This document shows, one piece after another, positions 11,883-23,744 of a DNA stretch of 64,000 nucleotides. Position 1 is the first letter of the stretch, and the number at the start of each line of letters is the position of its first letter. This DNA is from Allacma fusca (taxonomy: Eukaryota; Arthropoda; Collembola; Symphypleona; Sminthuridae), in the NCBI GenBank assembly GCA_947179485.1, contig OX359245.1, forward strand, positions 70,915,067 to 70,979,066, written 5' to 3'. The notes under the pieces were generated by a model. That model was not told where the DNA came from. It searched no databases and saw only the letters and a list, made by a program, of their open reading frames with translations. The position numbers and the translations under genes are program-made.

Positions 11883-13261
11883 CAGGGATGTCAACAATTA
11901 ATAGTCACGAATAATGATTAACGATTAACGATTACTAATTATTAACCATCAATCGTTAATGTAGTAAGCTTGAATTTTCTGAAATAATCATTAATTGTAA
12001 TAATCAAATAACCGGTTTTGAAAATCAATCATCAATTTTAATCGCCAGTTATTAAATTATAAACCAATAATCGTTGTAATTAATTATTAATTGTACTATT
12101 AATTGTAGTTGAAAATTCATCAAAATGTAATTTGTAATTGTAATCGTAACTGAAACTTTACTGCAAAGTAATTTGTAATCGTAATCGTAAATGATATTTT
12201 AGTATAAAGTATTTGTAATCGTAATCATCAATGACATGTTCCCCAAAGTAATCATTAATCCTAATAAATAATAGGGAATTTGAAATGGGGTAAAATTTTG
12301 TGACTCGTTGTGGCCGAAAACTTGTACACTATAAACTTTCTAATCATAATTTACAATAAAAAGCTTCTGGTCACCAGTCAACACATATTATTATTTTGTG
12401 ATATCATATTCAGTTACTACTTACTACAAGTTCGTAGCTTTTATTTTTTGTGGAATACAACGAAGTCTCACAAATTGAAGCTAAGATTTATTTTAAGAAC
12501 ACAAAAATATAATCTATATCATATAAAAAATCTGGGTGACGTCTCGCCACTGTTCAGCGATTAACTAAAGCAACAAGTAACAAATTTTAAAAAGAGTCAC
12601 TGATTGTAATTTTCAATTAAACATTTTATAGAAAGGCAATCATTAGTTGTAATCAAACATTTAATGATTTTCTAAAAGGTAATAATTAGTGATAGACAAC
12701 TAAATAATTTTGTAGAATATGTATGTTAGTTATAATAGAAAATTAAGCATTTTTTATAAATAATCGTTATCGAAATCATCGATGACAATTATTTTTAAAG
12801 TGATCGTTAATTGTAATCATCAGTGCCAATTATTTTAAAAATAACTGTTAATCGTAATCAGCCATGTCAATTATTTTTAAAGTAATCGTTAATCGTAATC
12901 AACAATGACAATTATTTTTAAAGTAATCGTTACTTGTAATCATCAGTAAAAATTATTTTTAAACTAATCGTTAATTGTAATCATCAATGACAATTATTTT
13001 TAAAGTAATCGTTAATTGTAATCATCAATGACAATTATTTTTAAAGTAATCGTTAATTGTAATCATCAATGCCAATTATTTTTAAAGTAAGCGTTAATTA
13101 TAATCATCAATGCAAATTATATTTAAAGTAATCGTTAACGGTAATAACTAATTAGTAGATACAATTCCATTAATCATCAATTGTAATTATCAATTCAATT
13201 GGTGTTTGAAGTAATCATTAATTGTAATTTGTAATCACAAAATTGGAAATTGACATCCCTG
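11883..13261. mobile_element. hAT-like non-autonomous element B, AATCGTTAATTGTAATC words
   Basis: The TIRs CAGGGATGTCAA are perfect for 12 bases. The 8-bp TSD gtgatcaa is also perfect (11875-11882 and 13262-13269). The interior is made of drifting ATTAATCGTAATCA-type words. At about 12740-13140 these form a tandem array with a unit of about 41 bp, in which AATTATTTTTAAAGT is followed by AATCGTTAATTG. An open frame at 12310-12564 shows no family features and is probably chance. Confidence 0.92.
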
Positions 13262-13269
13262 GTGATCAA

Positions 13270-14105
13270 CTTATGTTTATATAAAAAATCATTTACAAAA
13301 TTTAGCATTTAAATAAATTAAAATAGTGATTTAACTACTGTTTAGATTCTAATCAAAAAATAAATTGTTTAAACTAATAATTTTTAAATAAAGCTAACAA
13401 TGGTAGCCTAGGTCTATATTTCTATGAAAATTTGCTATGTGACAGTGTTACTACATGACAAGTTAGACAAATGTAAAAAAGTAGAGTTTAATAGCTTTTT
13501 CAATCAAATGGTAGTCTTAGTAGATCTCATGATTTATTTAGTAAATTGCCTTTCCAAGTAATAGCCAGTATACTAAAGAAGCAGGCATGTGGCAGCTTTA
13601 CCTTATAGCACATTTGAACCCTTAATCTAGTTTATCATGGAAATCGTGGAAAATAAATGTTTTCGAATATCCCATAAAAACTTGTGCTAATAAATACATA
13701 CAACTCGATCAATACTGGAACCAGGGTTTAGAGTAAAATTTGTGTACAAGCAGTTCGTAAATTTTTTTGTTGAAATGAAATTTGACAAAATGAAATTTGA
13801 ATTGAACGCTACTCAGAATTTCTAATTCAAACGAAAACTCGAAAGTAACAATTTTACCAACTTCCTGAGGGGAAAACAATATGTGTAGAGGATGAGCGAA
13901 TGTTTTTTGAAGCAAACAAATTGAGCGAATATGTAGAGTTGTAGGAAGCAAGCAAGGAATCAAAGAGTATTTGCAGATGAACCAAATGGATCAAGGCATG
14001 CTAAGAGGGACTTTTTCATACCTTGACAACGGAAAAACATAATGTGTTCAACGTACCAGGAAATTACATTTTGGACACATTAAAGCATTAGTTATCCTTA
14101 TATGT
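13270..14105. other. No gene recognised
   Basis: AT-rich sequence. A chance-like open frame of 84 codons on the minus strand (13963-13709) has no recognisable features. No repeats could be delimited. Confidence 0.4.
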
Positions 14106-14109
14106 GTGG

Positions 14110-15125
14110 TCATGGGCTAAAATGGTTTACGCTTAAACCTTAGTGATATTTCTGGCTTGTGCTACTGTAACAATTGTGCGACATGCACTAAAATTTATGT
14201 ACATAATTCCAAAAGCCAATTTATTCTTTGGAAAATCTTGAGAATCCTGCTCTCCAAGCTTTAAGTTAGCAGCAACTCCGTACCCACAAAAGTATCAGTA
14301 AGTCATTTTTCCATTACATAGGTTACCTTCGAACTTCCAGTTTTCAGATAAAATCTCAGAATTCTAATAATTGCAGTGCATTTTGTCTTATTTCAATATT
14401 TTGGAAAACATTCGAAACGTGAATGTTTTCTGAATCCGTCATATTTACTAAAGAATTAAGGGTTTTGTTATTTATACATTGCATAATTCTATCTTACAAA
14501 ATTGTGTTTTTCATGTTTTTATTTAGGAGTACTTAGTATATATTTACCACCAGACCTTTTCTTTAAGGATTTTTGGAACTTAAACCATCGGATACTCTGT
14601 TTTAACAGAAAAGTTTAGATTACGAATTACAATTCTGAAAAGAATAAATTGCCAACTATGAAAAATATCCAATCCTTGTGTAAGGTAAAATGGGAATTTC
14701 AAGAAAGATATGTCTACCTGTGGTACTGCTTTGATTTTTGTGATTTTTGAGGCACTTTCAGAGAGAATAATGCAAAATCCACTCAAGTTACTTGAATTTT
14801 TAAGCAAACGTGGGCAGTACTTACACGTTTCGGTAAATCCCTCTTGCCCCGTGGAAAATGCATGCCTTGCTAGTTTTTAGAGTCGTAGTTTAGAAGTAAA
14901 TTGGAAGGGCCTTTTGAGACCTTGAGGTCTTTAATACACCACACCCAGTAAAACCATGCAACGACAGGCTAATGTAATGCGGAAAAATATTATTCCATGA
15001 AAAGCAATGCCAACTTGTTTAATCAATTAAACAACCTTCCTTCACTCTTGCGGTTCCTGAGACATTAGTTATTGAGTCTGAACTATAATATTCAAACCAA
15101 GAAAATAACGAACGGTTCCTGGTAA
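14110..15125. repeat. Left arm of a large inverted repeat
   Basis: This arm matches, in reverse complement, about 16700-18265. Examples are AGCAACTCCGTACCCACAAA at 14273 against the inverted match near 18090, and the AGACCTTTTCTTTAAGGAT block at about 14550 against 17820-17845. Other shared blocks are at about 14920/16875, 14970/16840 and 15050/16750. The inner spacer is 15126-16700. The right arm carries about 660 extra bases (17071-17728). The arms correspond to intron sequence of the GPCR copy 3 pseudogene, so this is most simply an inverted segmental duplication. Confidence 0.65.
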
Positions 15126-16049
15126 AAGAAAGTCACTTGTACAATAAAAGCCAGCAAGATTGGATACCTTTTTAAACCCAATTAGTCTGGATCGGGCGGG
15201 CCCAATCTCAACATATAAATATAATTTACACAAATGCGAATTTCCGATGGTCGATTTGTTTTTAAAACACATTGAAGTGAACGTAAAAAAACAGTACTTA
15301 TTGTTACAGTTACTAATAATTAACTTTCCTGTCCTTTATACCTGCTATTTATAATACAGTGAATTATAGATTGGAATGGAAAGTGGAATTTCGCTGATTG
15401 TTGTAGCACAAATGAGACTTTTCTCCTCTGGCAACACCTCCCAAGGTTCGACCCCTTTTCTGGGTTTTTGTTCTTGATGCTTTCTATCTGTGTTTTCTTC
15501 TTTTGACGTAGATTTTGCTGGCACTTCTGATTTTTTCGTAACTTACGAACCTTCTTACGGAGCTGTTCTTTTCTGTTTCGAAGCTATTTTATTCGCTTTT
15601 ACTGAAAACTATTAATAACCATTCACGACTTCAGCTTACACAATAACGAAAATTCATCCGCGACTATACGATAATCATCTTTAAGTTGATTTTGTTTAGG
15701 AGTAGCGTAGTTTCGTACTATTTCGTACAGCTTGGAATGTTTTGATTTTTTGATTAGGCATTAGAATTTTACATACGTCGTCAAAAGTTCAAACGTTTAG
15801 AGCAGCAAGAAGCTAAACAGGAAAAGATGTTCAAATAAAATTTAAAGAAATAGTGTCATTTGTAAAGTTTAAATGACATAATCCACTGTCAAGCAGAATG
15901 TCAAAAATTACAACAAATTAATATTTAAATACGTATTATAGGAGTTTAAAACGGAACTATTTTAAAATATTTGAATTAATTAGTATCGTAATTCAGAATT
16001 ATTTAAATGGATAAATTGGAATCCGAATTTAAATCCAAATTAAAAAGGT

Positions 16050-18985
16050 TGTGAGAACCTAATTGAGAACAGATACAAGGATGAACTGTAGTCAGCATTG
16101 AATCTATTATTGAAGTCAAATATAATATTATTACATCGGTTGTAAATTTTATTGTATAATATTAGTTTCCGCAACCAACCCGTAGCAGTTGAATGGTGAC
16201 ATTTATCACCATGTAATACGGATTACCATCGCAGTGAGGGTTGAAAAAAAATTAAATTATTAAATTAAATAAGAATAAACAATAACAGAACAGATTAGGC
16301 TGCCCAGCTGTTTTGAAATTAAGTTACTTTCAGAGCTGGAGCTGCTTACAAAGGCTACGTCACTGTGCTTCCTTACGATGAATGGATCAAAACTACGACT
16401 ATCATTCGTCAGCAATCGGAAATTGATTCTACATTTTGGAACAAATTTTAAAATATATCGTCCAAAATGTTTAATCTAGTTCTTCAACTCTCAACTTCAG
16501 CCAATCTATTCAATTAATAATAACATTGAAATGAGCCGGAGGAAACTCAATATCATCTGCTGCGGTTACGATAATTATTTATAAATGGAAGATTCGTTTA
16601 GGCAGCTTCAAAAATTATAACATGCGGTTAACGTAATTACTTAAATCCTATTTATTCACTAAGGAGGCACTTGTATATATATTATGCGATCATTTTACCT
16701 TACGCTCTTTCATTATTGCTTCGCTTGATTCGAATATTATCGTTCAGATTTAATAACTACTGTCTTCAGGATCCACAAGAGTGAAGGATAAACGAGTTGG
16801 AATTGTTCTTACATGTAATAATATTTTCCCCTTTATATTAGCCTGTGGTGGTATGGTTCAACTGGGTGTGGTGTATTAAAGACCTCGAGGCAAGCCGCTT
16901 TCAATTTACTTCTAAACTAGCAAGGTGTGTATTACCCACGCAGTAAGATTGATTTAAACGAAACGTGTTTACTTTAAGTTTGCTTTAAAATTCAAGCAAC
17001 TTGAGTGCATTTTTCATTATTATATCGGGAAGGGCTTCGAAAAGTTCAAAAATCAAAACAGTATACCGGGTTGAGTTTTTCTTAACTTACATATGCATGT
17101 ACTACTGTACTATTGTTATTATCTTAGCTTTTGTCGTTTGAATCATGGGAGCTGAATCTGTCCAATCTCAGTTCGGATAAAAGGCTGGCCATCTTCTACA
17201 CTGCACATATGAAACGAGTACGGCGCTCTCATTTTCAAGGCGCTTCCACGTCACCTCATCTGGTGCAAGTATAATTCTGCACCATCTTATCTCGAAGCCG
17301 TTGATCTTATGGATCAGTTATCACCTTATCGTCAGATTGATTGGTAAAATTTAGCTCGCTGAAGCCAAGGGCTTACTTGTCATAATTGGGAATATTTGTG
17401 TGAATTATTATGATTAATAATTTGAACCTTTATCAGCTTAAATACTACCACAATAAGTACTTGATTTTGTTCTCCCTTGTATTTCCAGGTTTGACCGGTT
17501 TTTCCTTCAACATACCATTTTCCAGATTGATATTTCCATTTTATCAACAAAGCTGTGCAGAACTCTATCTTTGTCACATTACCAATATTAATTAAATACT
17601 TACTATTTAAAGCTACTTCATCTGCCTACATTCTCATTGTATCGGTCAGGGATTTACAAAGACATACCCAGTTGGATCTTATAAACGAAACATACATTTT
17701 TATTAACATCCACTGTTACAAAACTCCGCAGTACGAGAGGTAGACCTATGTCATTTTGCCTTACGTTGGAATTTATTATTTCCATTAAAACAGAATATTC
17801 GATGATTTGAGTTCACAAAATCCTTAAAGAAAAGGTCTGGTGGTAAACACATACTAATTACTCGAATAAATACTTCAAAAACGTAATGTTTTAGGAACGA
17901 ATTATTGACTGTGTAAATAACAAACCCCTTCTCTCTTTAGCATACATGACGGCTGCAGAAAACATTCATGAATGTTTAATAAAATGAAATAAAACAAAAT
18001 GCGCTGCAATTATTTGAATTATGAGAATTCTTCTGAAACTTAGAAGTTCAAAGGTAACCTATGCTATTGAAAAACGACTAACTGATACTTTTGTGGGTAC
18101 GGAGTTGCTGCTAACTTGAAGCTTGAACAACAGGACCCGTAATATGTTTCAAAGGAACACTAAATTGACTTGGAATTATGTACATCAATTTTGGTTCATG
18201 TTAGACAATATTAACAATAGCACAAGGCAGCAAAATCACTGTAAGCTTTTAGCATAAAAGCAGCCAATACAGGAACTACAATATTTCAAATTAGGTGAGA
18301 TTTACTGTATTCACTCTAGCAGTACACTCCATCTTGTATATGTACAAACACAAATATAGCACTCCAAGCACCGACCATACAGACAGGAAATCCTACATTT
18401 TTGTAAGCCTTGCGTTGCAACTTACCCCAAGATAACCATGACTACGTTTGTATATGCAAGTTTTTCTGGACTATATTAATTTTGAATTCCAATAATGCTC
18501 GTCCCAGAACATTCAGTACTTTCGATAGTTAGATGCTAATCCTAGCTCAATTTTCATTACAAAATTTATTCAGCTCATTATAAACTGTATTAATACATAC
18601 ACAATATGTTTTTCCTGCGAGCAACTTTTTATGGAAGGCCACAGTTATAACTTAACTTCATGTTTTTGTGTATTTTAGATTTAGCATCATTATGCAGATA
18701 AATTATTTTTACTATTCTCAGGAACAGTCATTGGTTTACGTGTTCAGAACCATAATGCAATTCCAGGTTTAAAATCGAGGTATGTTGTATCTCCAGTATG
18801 TTCACATTGCTCGAAGGTTTGGCTTAATATGTGAACACTACGTGGGAAAAAATTAATTGATGTACTTGTACATATCCAATTAATTGAGGATACGTAAGTA
18901 TATAAATTCAGTGCCAGAATCAATTTACAAATCCATTCCTGCGATTTGGAGGATATAATTCATTGGAAGATAAATTTTAAGAAAT
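16050..18985 (-). pseudogene. Class B GPCR copy 3, decayed
   Basis: Degenerate counterparts of copy 2 exons appear in the expected order on the minus strand. TM3 is at about 18985-18880 and 18506-18425, interrupted by about 370 inserted bases. TM4-TM5 is at about 18400-18256 and contains stops. The second half of TM6 is at about 16250-16165 (FFFNPHCDGNPYYM). TM7 is at about 16115-16050 and reads ILVSVLN followed by a stop. The TM4-5 to TM6 intron holds the right arm of the large inverted repeat. This copy cannot encode a receptor. Confidence 0.7.
16700..18265. repeat. Right arm of the large inverted repeat, with a 660-bp insertion
   Basis: Inverted partner of 14110-15125. Collinearity is broken at 17071-17728, where about 660 bases are present only in this arm (between TACTGC and GGTATACTG on the reverse strand). 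The extra segment starts CCGGGTTGAGTTT and ends AAACTCCG, which may be short inverted termini; I could not confirm a target duplication. Confidence 0.6.
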
Positions 18986-19269
18986 AACTGCAAGACAACC
19001 GGACGTTCTCTCTGCTATATTTCCTGAATATCACTGAAAGGATTCTCTGAAATACAGTGATTGCAATCCCCACTTCACGTTTAGTACACCCACCAATTTA
19101 TATTTTATTCATTCTAATAATTTTTTCCTTGATATTTATAGGTGTGGTTTTAAATGCCAGATTTGGTCTGTGACCAAACTATCATTTTAAGCTGGTATTT
19201 ATATTCTAATTATTTATAGGACACGGGTGCAGCCCAGCGCAGAATGTCATCATTATTGTTGAGGAATGG

Positions 19270-19652
19270 CTTCAAAGTTGTTTGGGAACAGGAACAAAAC
19301 GTGTACCTACTTGGTATTTACATGAAGTTTATAATATGAAAGTACCTCACTAACAAAATATAATTTTAAAAGACGTCATAACATATTAAATAAGTCACTC
19401 TTTCACACGTCATTATTTAACATGCATAAATTGAGTTACCTGTGGCATATACGTGTAAGTTAATTGTAATTTCATTTTCCTGCTAGTCTTTAAGTAGGTA
19501 CTTTTGGGAACAGAAACAGGTCCAGGAACTTTAAATTTTTTCCCATTTTTATGGGAACAGGAACAGGAATATTGCTTTAGTTCCTGAAAAAATGGGTATA
19601 GGTGCAGGAACAGGTATGGGTACCAAATTTCCGTTCCCATGGACAGCACCAG
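19270..19652. mobile_element. Possible word-type element, GGAACAGG words, ends unresolved
   Basis: Repeated GGGAACAGGAACAG phrases occur at 19275, 19508, 19555 and 19600. They end at CCATGGACAGC, whose reverse complement GCTGTCCATGGGAAC loosely resembles GTTGTTTGGGAAC at 19273. No convincing 8-bp duplication was found. It is listed because it resembles the delimited word-type elements in this window. Confidence 0.35.
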
Positions 19653-20201
19653 CTTTTAAAGGTGCTCACGATCGATTACAAATGCTTACTACACATCGCA
19701 CATTTCAAACTTACGTCAATGACTCACAAGTAAACCTTTTTTGGTGTGCCCTCCAGATTTTCGAAATTCCATCAAAATTAGTTTGCTCATACCCTGAGTA
19801 AAACTTTGCGTCATACCTGCCACCTGAAAAATCTTTCGTAGTTTTTTAAAAAAATTTGGCGCGAAGCAAATTTGTCTCAAAATTTAAAACTGCAAAATTT
19901 AAATGGCATTTAACATGGAAAAGTACAAGTTTCACGTACCCGGACCTGCAAGAAGTTGATTTGTTTTTGTCAAACGGTTTTTCGTACTGTAGTTTTTTAA
20001 CATTTTTCTGCCAACAATATAATCAGCTAAATGCAAATATTAATGACATTAAGGTTAGGAATTGACCGTTGTAGGGTGTCGCCGAGGAAAAATGTAGTCA
20101 TAGTTGGTGAGGAATCAGATAAGGTTCCAACAACCAATAAGGTTCCAGCAGAGACAAAAATAGATTTATTGCCGTAGGTCATAAGCCAGGTGCAATCAGG
20201 A

Positions 20202-20447
20202 ATGTCAGAAATTATTCCTGAATTGCCACCGTTACCTAAAGTGTCTCAGGAATGTGTAGTCAGGACAATCGAGGCAGCTGGGAAATTCCAGCACGATCGA
20301 AACGTTAGTGTGAAGATGGCTGACGACACGGAGCAGGAACGTCAAGCAGAGAAGCAGCCAATCCCAGAGCAGGTAGCCAAAAGTGATGAAAATGGCGGAC
20401 CAATCAGAGACCAGGAGCCTGAAATGGACCCAAGGAGATGCGACTGA
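20202..20447 (+). CDS. Hypothetical ORF, Glu/Pro/Gln-rich
   Basis: An open frame of about 82 codons from ATG, hydrophilic and rich in E, P and Q, with no hydrophobic core. The preceding 150 bases contain a duplicated phrase, aaggttcca. It could be a gag-like or low-complexity fragment or chance. It is not recognised and has no neighbour that supports it. Confidence 0.2.
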   Translation: MSEIIPELPPLPKVSQECVVRTIEAAGKFQHDRNVSVKMADDTEQERQAEKQPIPEQVAKSDENGGPIRDQEPEMDPRRCD

Positions 20448-20979
20448 TTTGGAAAAGAAACCAGAGAGTTGGATCGAGACCTGAAGGAGAACAGACATGC
20501 CCGATTCTTGTTTAGACGCTAAACGAAAATATTGAAGTGAAATCAAAGTGATTTATTGTTTCTCCTTCTGAGTTTTATTTTGTAAATCAATTATTATTAT
20601 TTACTATCCCGATCGGTGACTAAAGTAGTTGCCAAAATTAAATATTATTATTAAATATTAAAGGTCTGTGTAGATCCAAACCTTCATAATTTGTTCCTAC
20701 TTCGTAGTTTCATTATGTACATAATGTTATCAAAAATTGTCACAATTGAATGAATATGGTAACTAATAAAAATTTGGGAAAATTCGTTCGTGGGCATACA
20801 TGTACAAGGCGTGTTTTCAAAGGGGGGTCAAAATTTAAAAAAAATGTAATTTCAGAGGGGGGTCAACTGCATTTCACGTAGGGTCAAATTTAGCTAATCA
20901 CTGTCTTATAGAGCATTACCCCGTCGGATATTTTAGACCCGTACCCGAGTCTACGGGTCGAGTAGTTATCCATACCGTA

Positions 20980-22413
20980 CAGGTTGTACTACGATATCCG
21001 TCCCCAAAATCGAATGTTCCGAATTACGATATCCGTCCCCGAATTGCGATAACCGTCCCCAACTTCCGAATTACGATAACCGTCCCCGGATTACGATAAC
21101 TGTCCCCGGATTACGATAACTGTCCCCGGAACCGAAAACACTGTAGTATCCGTCCCCAACAAAGCAATTCGGCGTACTTGGCACGTAGTGCCAAGTTAAT
21201 ACATAATTATAATACCATAATAATAATAAGAAATCCCATGATAAAACCCTATATACCAGATAGGAAAGAATAAGCCTGCTCACTTACAGTCTCTACCAAC
21301 TTGACGAGCTTATTGAACACACCGGCTGAATCTCTTATTTGTATTTCGTATTACAATCACTTCAATAAAACGTTCAAATACAGCTTATTTCAGCACAATG
21401 CTCACACTCATTTCGCTAATTTTAATCCTTCTTAACCATCTCGTCCTCCCAAGTGTTGATTCTGTATGGTAGTCGTTGAGGACAGTGAGGGTTAGGTTGG
21501 TTTAGGCTGTAAAGGGGTGCCGAGACTACGATGGCCCCGCAGGGGCCTTCGTAGTCACATTGGCACCCCTTTCCAGCTCTAAACTAACCTAACCTGAACG
21601 TCCGAAACGACGGGGTTAGGTTTTCAATCCGGAAAGCTGGTATGCCCTTGGAAATTGTACATCGGGGACAGTTATCGTAATCCGGGGACGGTTATCGTAA
21701 TTCGGAAGTTCGGGACGGTTATCGTAATCCGGGGACGGTTATCGTAATTCGGAACATTCGATTTTGGGGACAGATATCGTAGTTGCCCCACCGTACATAC
21801 CTCGGCAAAAATTTCGACCTCGAACTCGCACTCAGTTAAACGTGTGCAAGATCTCTAAGCCTCGAACTCACTGAGGCACTGAACTCTATGTAATTCTTTG
21901 CCTCGAACTCGGCGGCTCGTTTACTACCCTTTGGAACTCAGCCTCGAACTCACCTGAGCCTCAATTTCCAGTTTCTTGAAGCAAGTATACTGCCATTTAA
22001 ATACATCAATTCAGTTAAAAATATTTTTTACCACATAGTTTTTAAATTTCCACTCTTCGAAATAATAATAAGAATGGAAGTAAAATATTATACTTTATGT
22101 ATCTACAAAAATCAAACAAACATTAGTGCTTTCAGTTTTTTCATTTCGTTTTAAGAGCTTAAACCATTATTATGCAGGTATGCACAGCAATTGTTATTCC
22201 ACAATATAAATATTTAAGCATAGATGGAATTAGGAGGTTGGTGTTGGTGAGGTCATTCATTTGAGTTCTGCCATAAATGATTGGCTCTCAGCCTCAAGTC
22301 GCGGCGGCTTTTAAAACAGCTCCGAACTCGCACTCAAAACCAGATTTTATGGAACTCGAATGTGAGCTGAGTTCGAGTTCGGAACTCAGAACTCACGAGT
22401 TCGCCGAGGTATG
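20980..22413. mobile_element. Element D (level 4), CTCGAACTC words
   Basis: The TIR is CATACCTCGGC. On the left it is split by the later insertion of C: the first two bases are at 20980-20981 and the remainder resumes after 21797. The TSD ataccgta is perfect (20972-20979 and 22414-22421). The left arm carries CTCGAACTCGCACTC; the right arm carries the opposite strand of the word (GAGTTCGAGTTCGG), so the arms can fold back. The central part has no coding features. Confidence 0.87.
20982..21789. mobile_element. Element C (innermost, level 5), CGGTTATCGTAAT words
   Basis: A perfect 8-bp TSD accgtaca flanks it (20974-20981 and 21790-21797). From about the tenth base the two ends share an inverted match of about 40 bases beginning ACGATATC. 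The arms consist of CCGTCCCC plus ATTACGATAA words, inverted between arms (foldback). The first bases differ slightly (GGTTGTACT against GGGGCAACT). The duplication straddles the TSD and first two bases of D, so C is younger than D. Confidence 0.9.
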
Positions 22414-22421
22414 ATACCGTA

Positions 22422-23330
22422 CTTGTACTTGGAACCGTACTCAAATTGTCGGGCCAAATTCCCGCTTAATCCGGACTTGTGTCTTCAAGTATGAGTATAA
22501 AATCCCATACTCGAAGGACGGTATTATAGTTCTTAATTTTTTACCGAACCTGGACCGTACTTGAACTCGTGCTCGAACCGTACTCGAGTATCAAGTACAC
22601 CGAAAAACAATTTGTAAACTATTTAGTTAAAGAGAGATAGACGTAGAAAACAAGTAGTAAATTCAGATAAAAAGAATGAATTTTTAACAGCAACATACGA
22701 AGTGTTTGCAGTGAAAATTTTCTCCAGCGAGGTTAAAATGCTGATGAACTTTGGATCAAGATTTGGTACTGCCAGTCACATTGACTGGATTCTCTTCAAT
22801 CAGGTCAATCTCATCCTTAACCTCCATTAATTCTACATTATTCTCCGGTTCCATAATATTTTACGGCGATAGGCACTTAATAACTACAGTAGTACTACAT
22901 TCAGAGCTGTAACAATAATTTATTGCAACTTAATCAAGTGTTGACTCAGCCATGCCACGTGCAACGTTTAATGCAATTCCTAATCATTTTTAATTTAACC
23001 GCTTTTCCTTTTTCGCTTCGGAATAACAACGTTTTTGTAATCAAGGATATATGAATGTGAACTTTGTACTGGAGAAAAATACTCGAGTATCGCGTGTAAA
23101 TCCAAGTACGGGTTCAAGTACTTTTAAATTAATGACCCGAACTCGTACTCGTTTATTGGTTTAAGTACTTTGAACTTACTTGTACTCGTTCTGATACTCG
23201 TTAGAAATATACTCAAGTTCGAGTACAAAAACGGATACTCGACCGACGAGTGCAAGTACAGATCTTAAGTTGATACCTTACTCGAAACTCGAGTATCTAC
23301 TCGAACTCGTGAGGAGCTATGTCCTGCATG
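22422..23330. mobile_element. Element E (level 3), GTACTCG words, right end only
   Basis: Dense GTACTTG, CCGTACTCG and ACTCGTACTCG words lie on both sides of a central AT-rich core. The right end reads GAGGAGCTAT and matches the TIR of element G at 38144 (TATAGCTCCT in reverse complement). Its own left TIR is not found, probably lost. On the minus strand a short acidic ORF (22854-22756, ATG to TGA, starting MEPENNVELMEVKDEIDLIE) sits in the core and may be a remnant of a coding parent. Confidence 0.6.
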
Positions 23331-23744
23331 CACCACACATGATTTTTTTCACGGGTTTTTACGGTCTTTTTTAACCGCATTGAAAAAACCGTGCCCACCC
23401 GTAACCCGTCAAGTGTAATAAATTTTACCCGTACCCGCCCGGAGCCCCGGCGGGCCGGGCTTTTTACGGGCTAACCCGCAAACTTTAACCGCCCGAGATG
23501 CTCTACTGTCTTACTACGCGTTTCTCATGCAATGCACCTCTGAAACACTTTTTCTTCTTCTAAAATACGTTTTTGGTAATTCCTTGGCTTTACAAATGTT
23601 CAAATTACCGTTTAGCCTACTTTATTCCACATAACTTTAACTTACAAGGTCAAAATTTCCCGATTTTTCCAAGGGGGGTCAAAAGTAACTTTGGTATGCC
23701 CTTTGTACATGTATGTTCGTGGGGTTTGTGGACTGTATTCAGAT

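Larger units (their letters stand above)
20909..23505. mobile_element. Element F (level 2), ACCCGTACCCG words
   Basis: The termini TAGAGCAT are inverted, with a perfect 8-bp TSD ctgtctta (20901-20908 and 23506-23513). Word arrays lie next to both ends (GACCCGTACCCGAG at 20936; ACCCGTACCCGCCCGG near 23430), on the same strand in both arms. It is inserted in H and contains E, D and C. Confidence 0.88.
20795..23715. mobile_element. Outermost element H of a five-level transposon nest
   Basis: The ends CATACATGTACAA are inverted at left and right. The 8-bp TSD ttcgtggg is perfect (20787-20794 and 23716-23723). Its own sequence is only the outer rim: AGGGGGGTCAAAA words at 20820, 20858 and 23675 on the same strand. 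Everything between 20901 and 23513 is later insertions (F, then E, D and C). Short CA-starting TIRs with an 8-bp TSD fit hAT. Confidence 0.88.

Noticed and set aside
17120-17345. Possible mariner-like transposase piece
   Set aside because: No frame stays open for more than about 30 codons, and no DD(E/D) context or TIR was seen.
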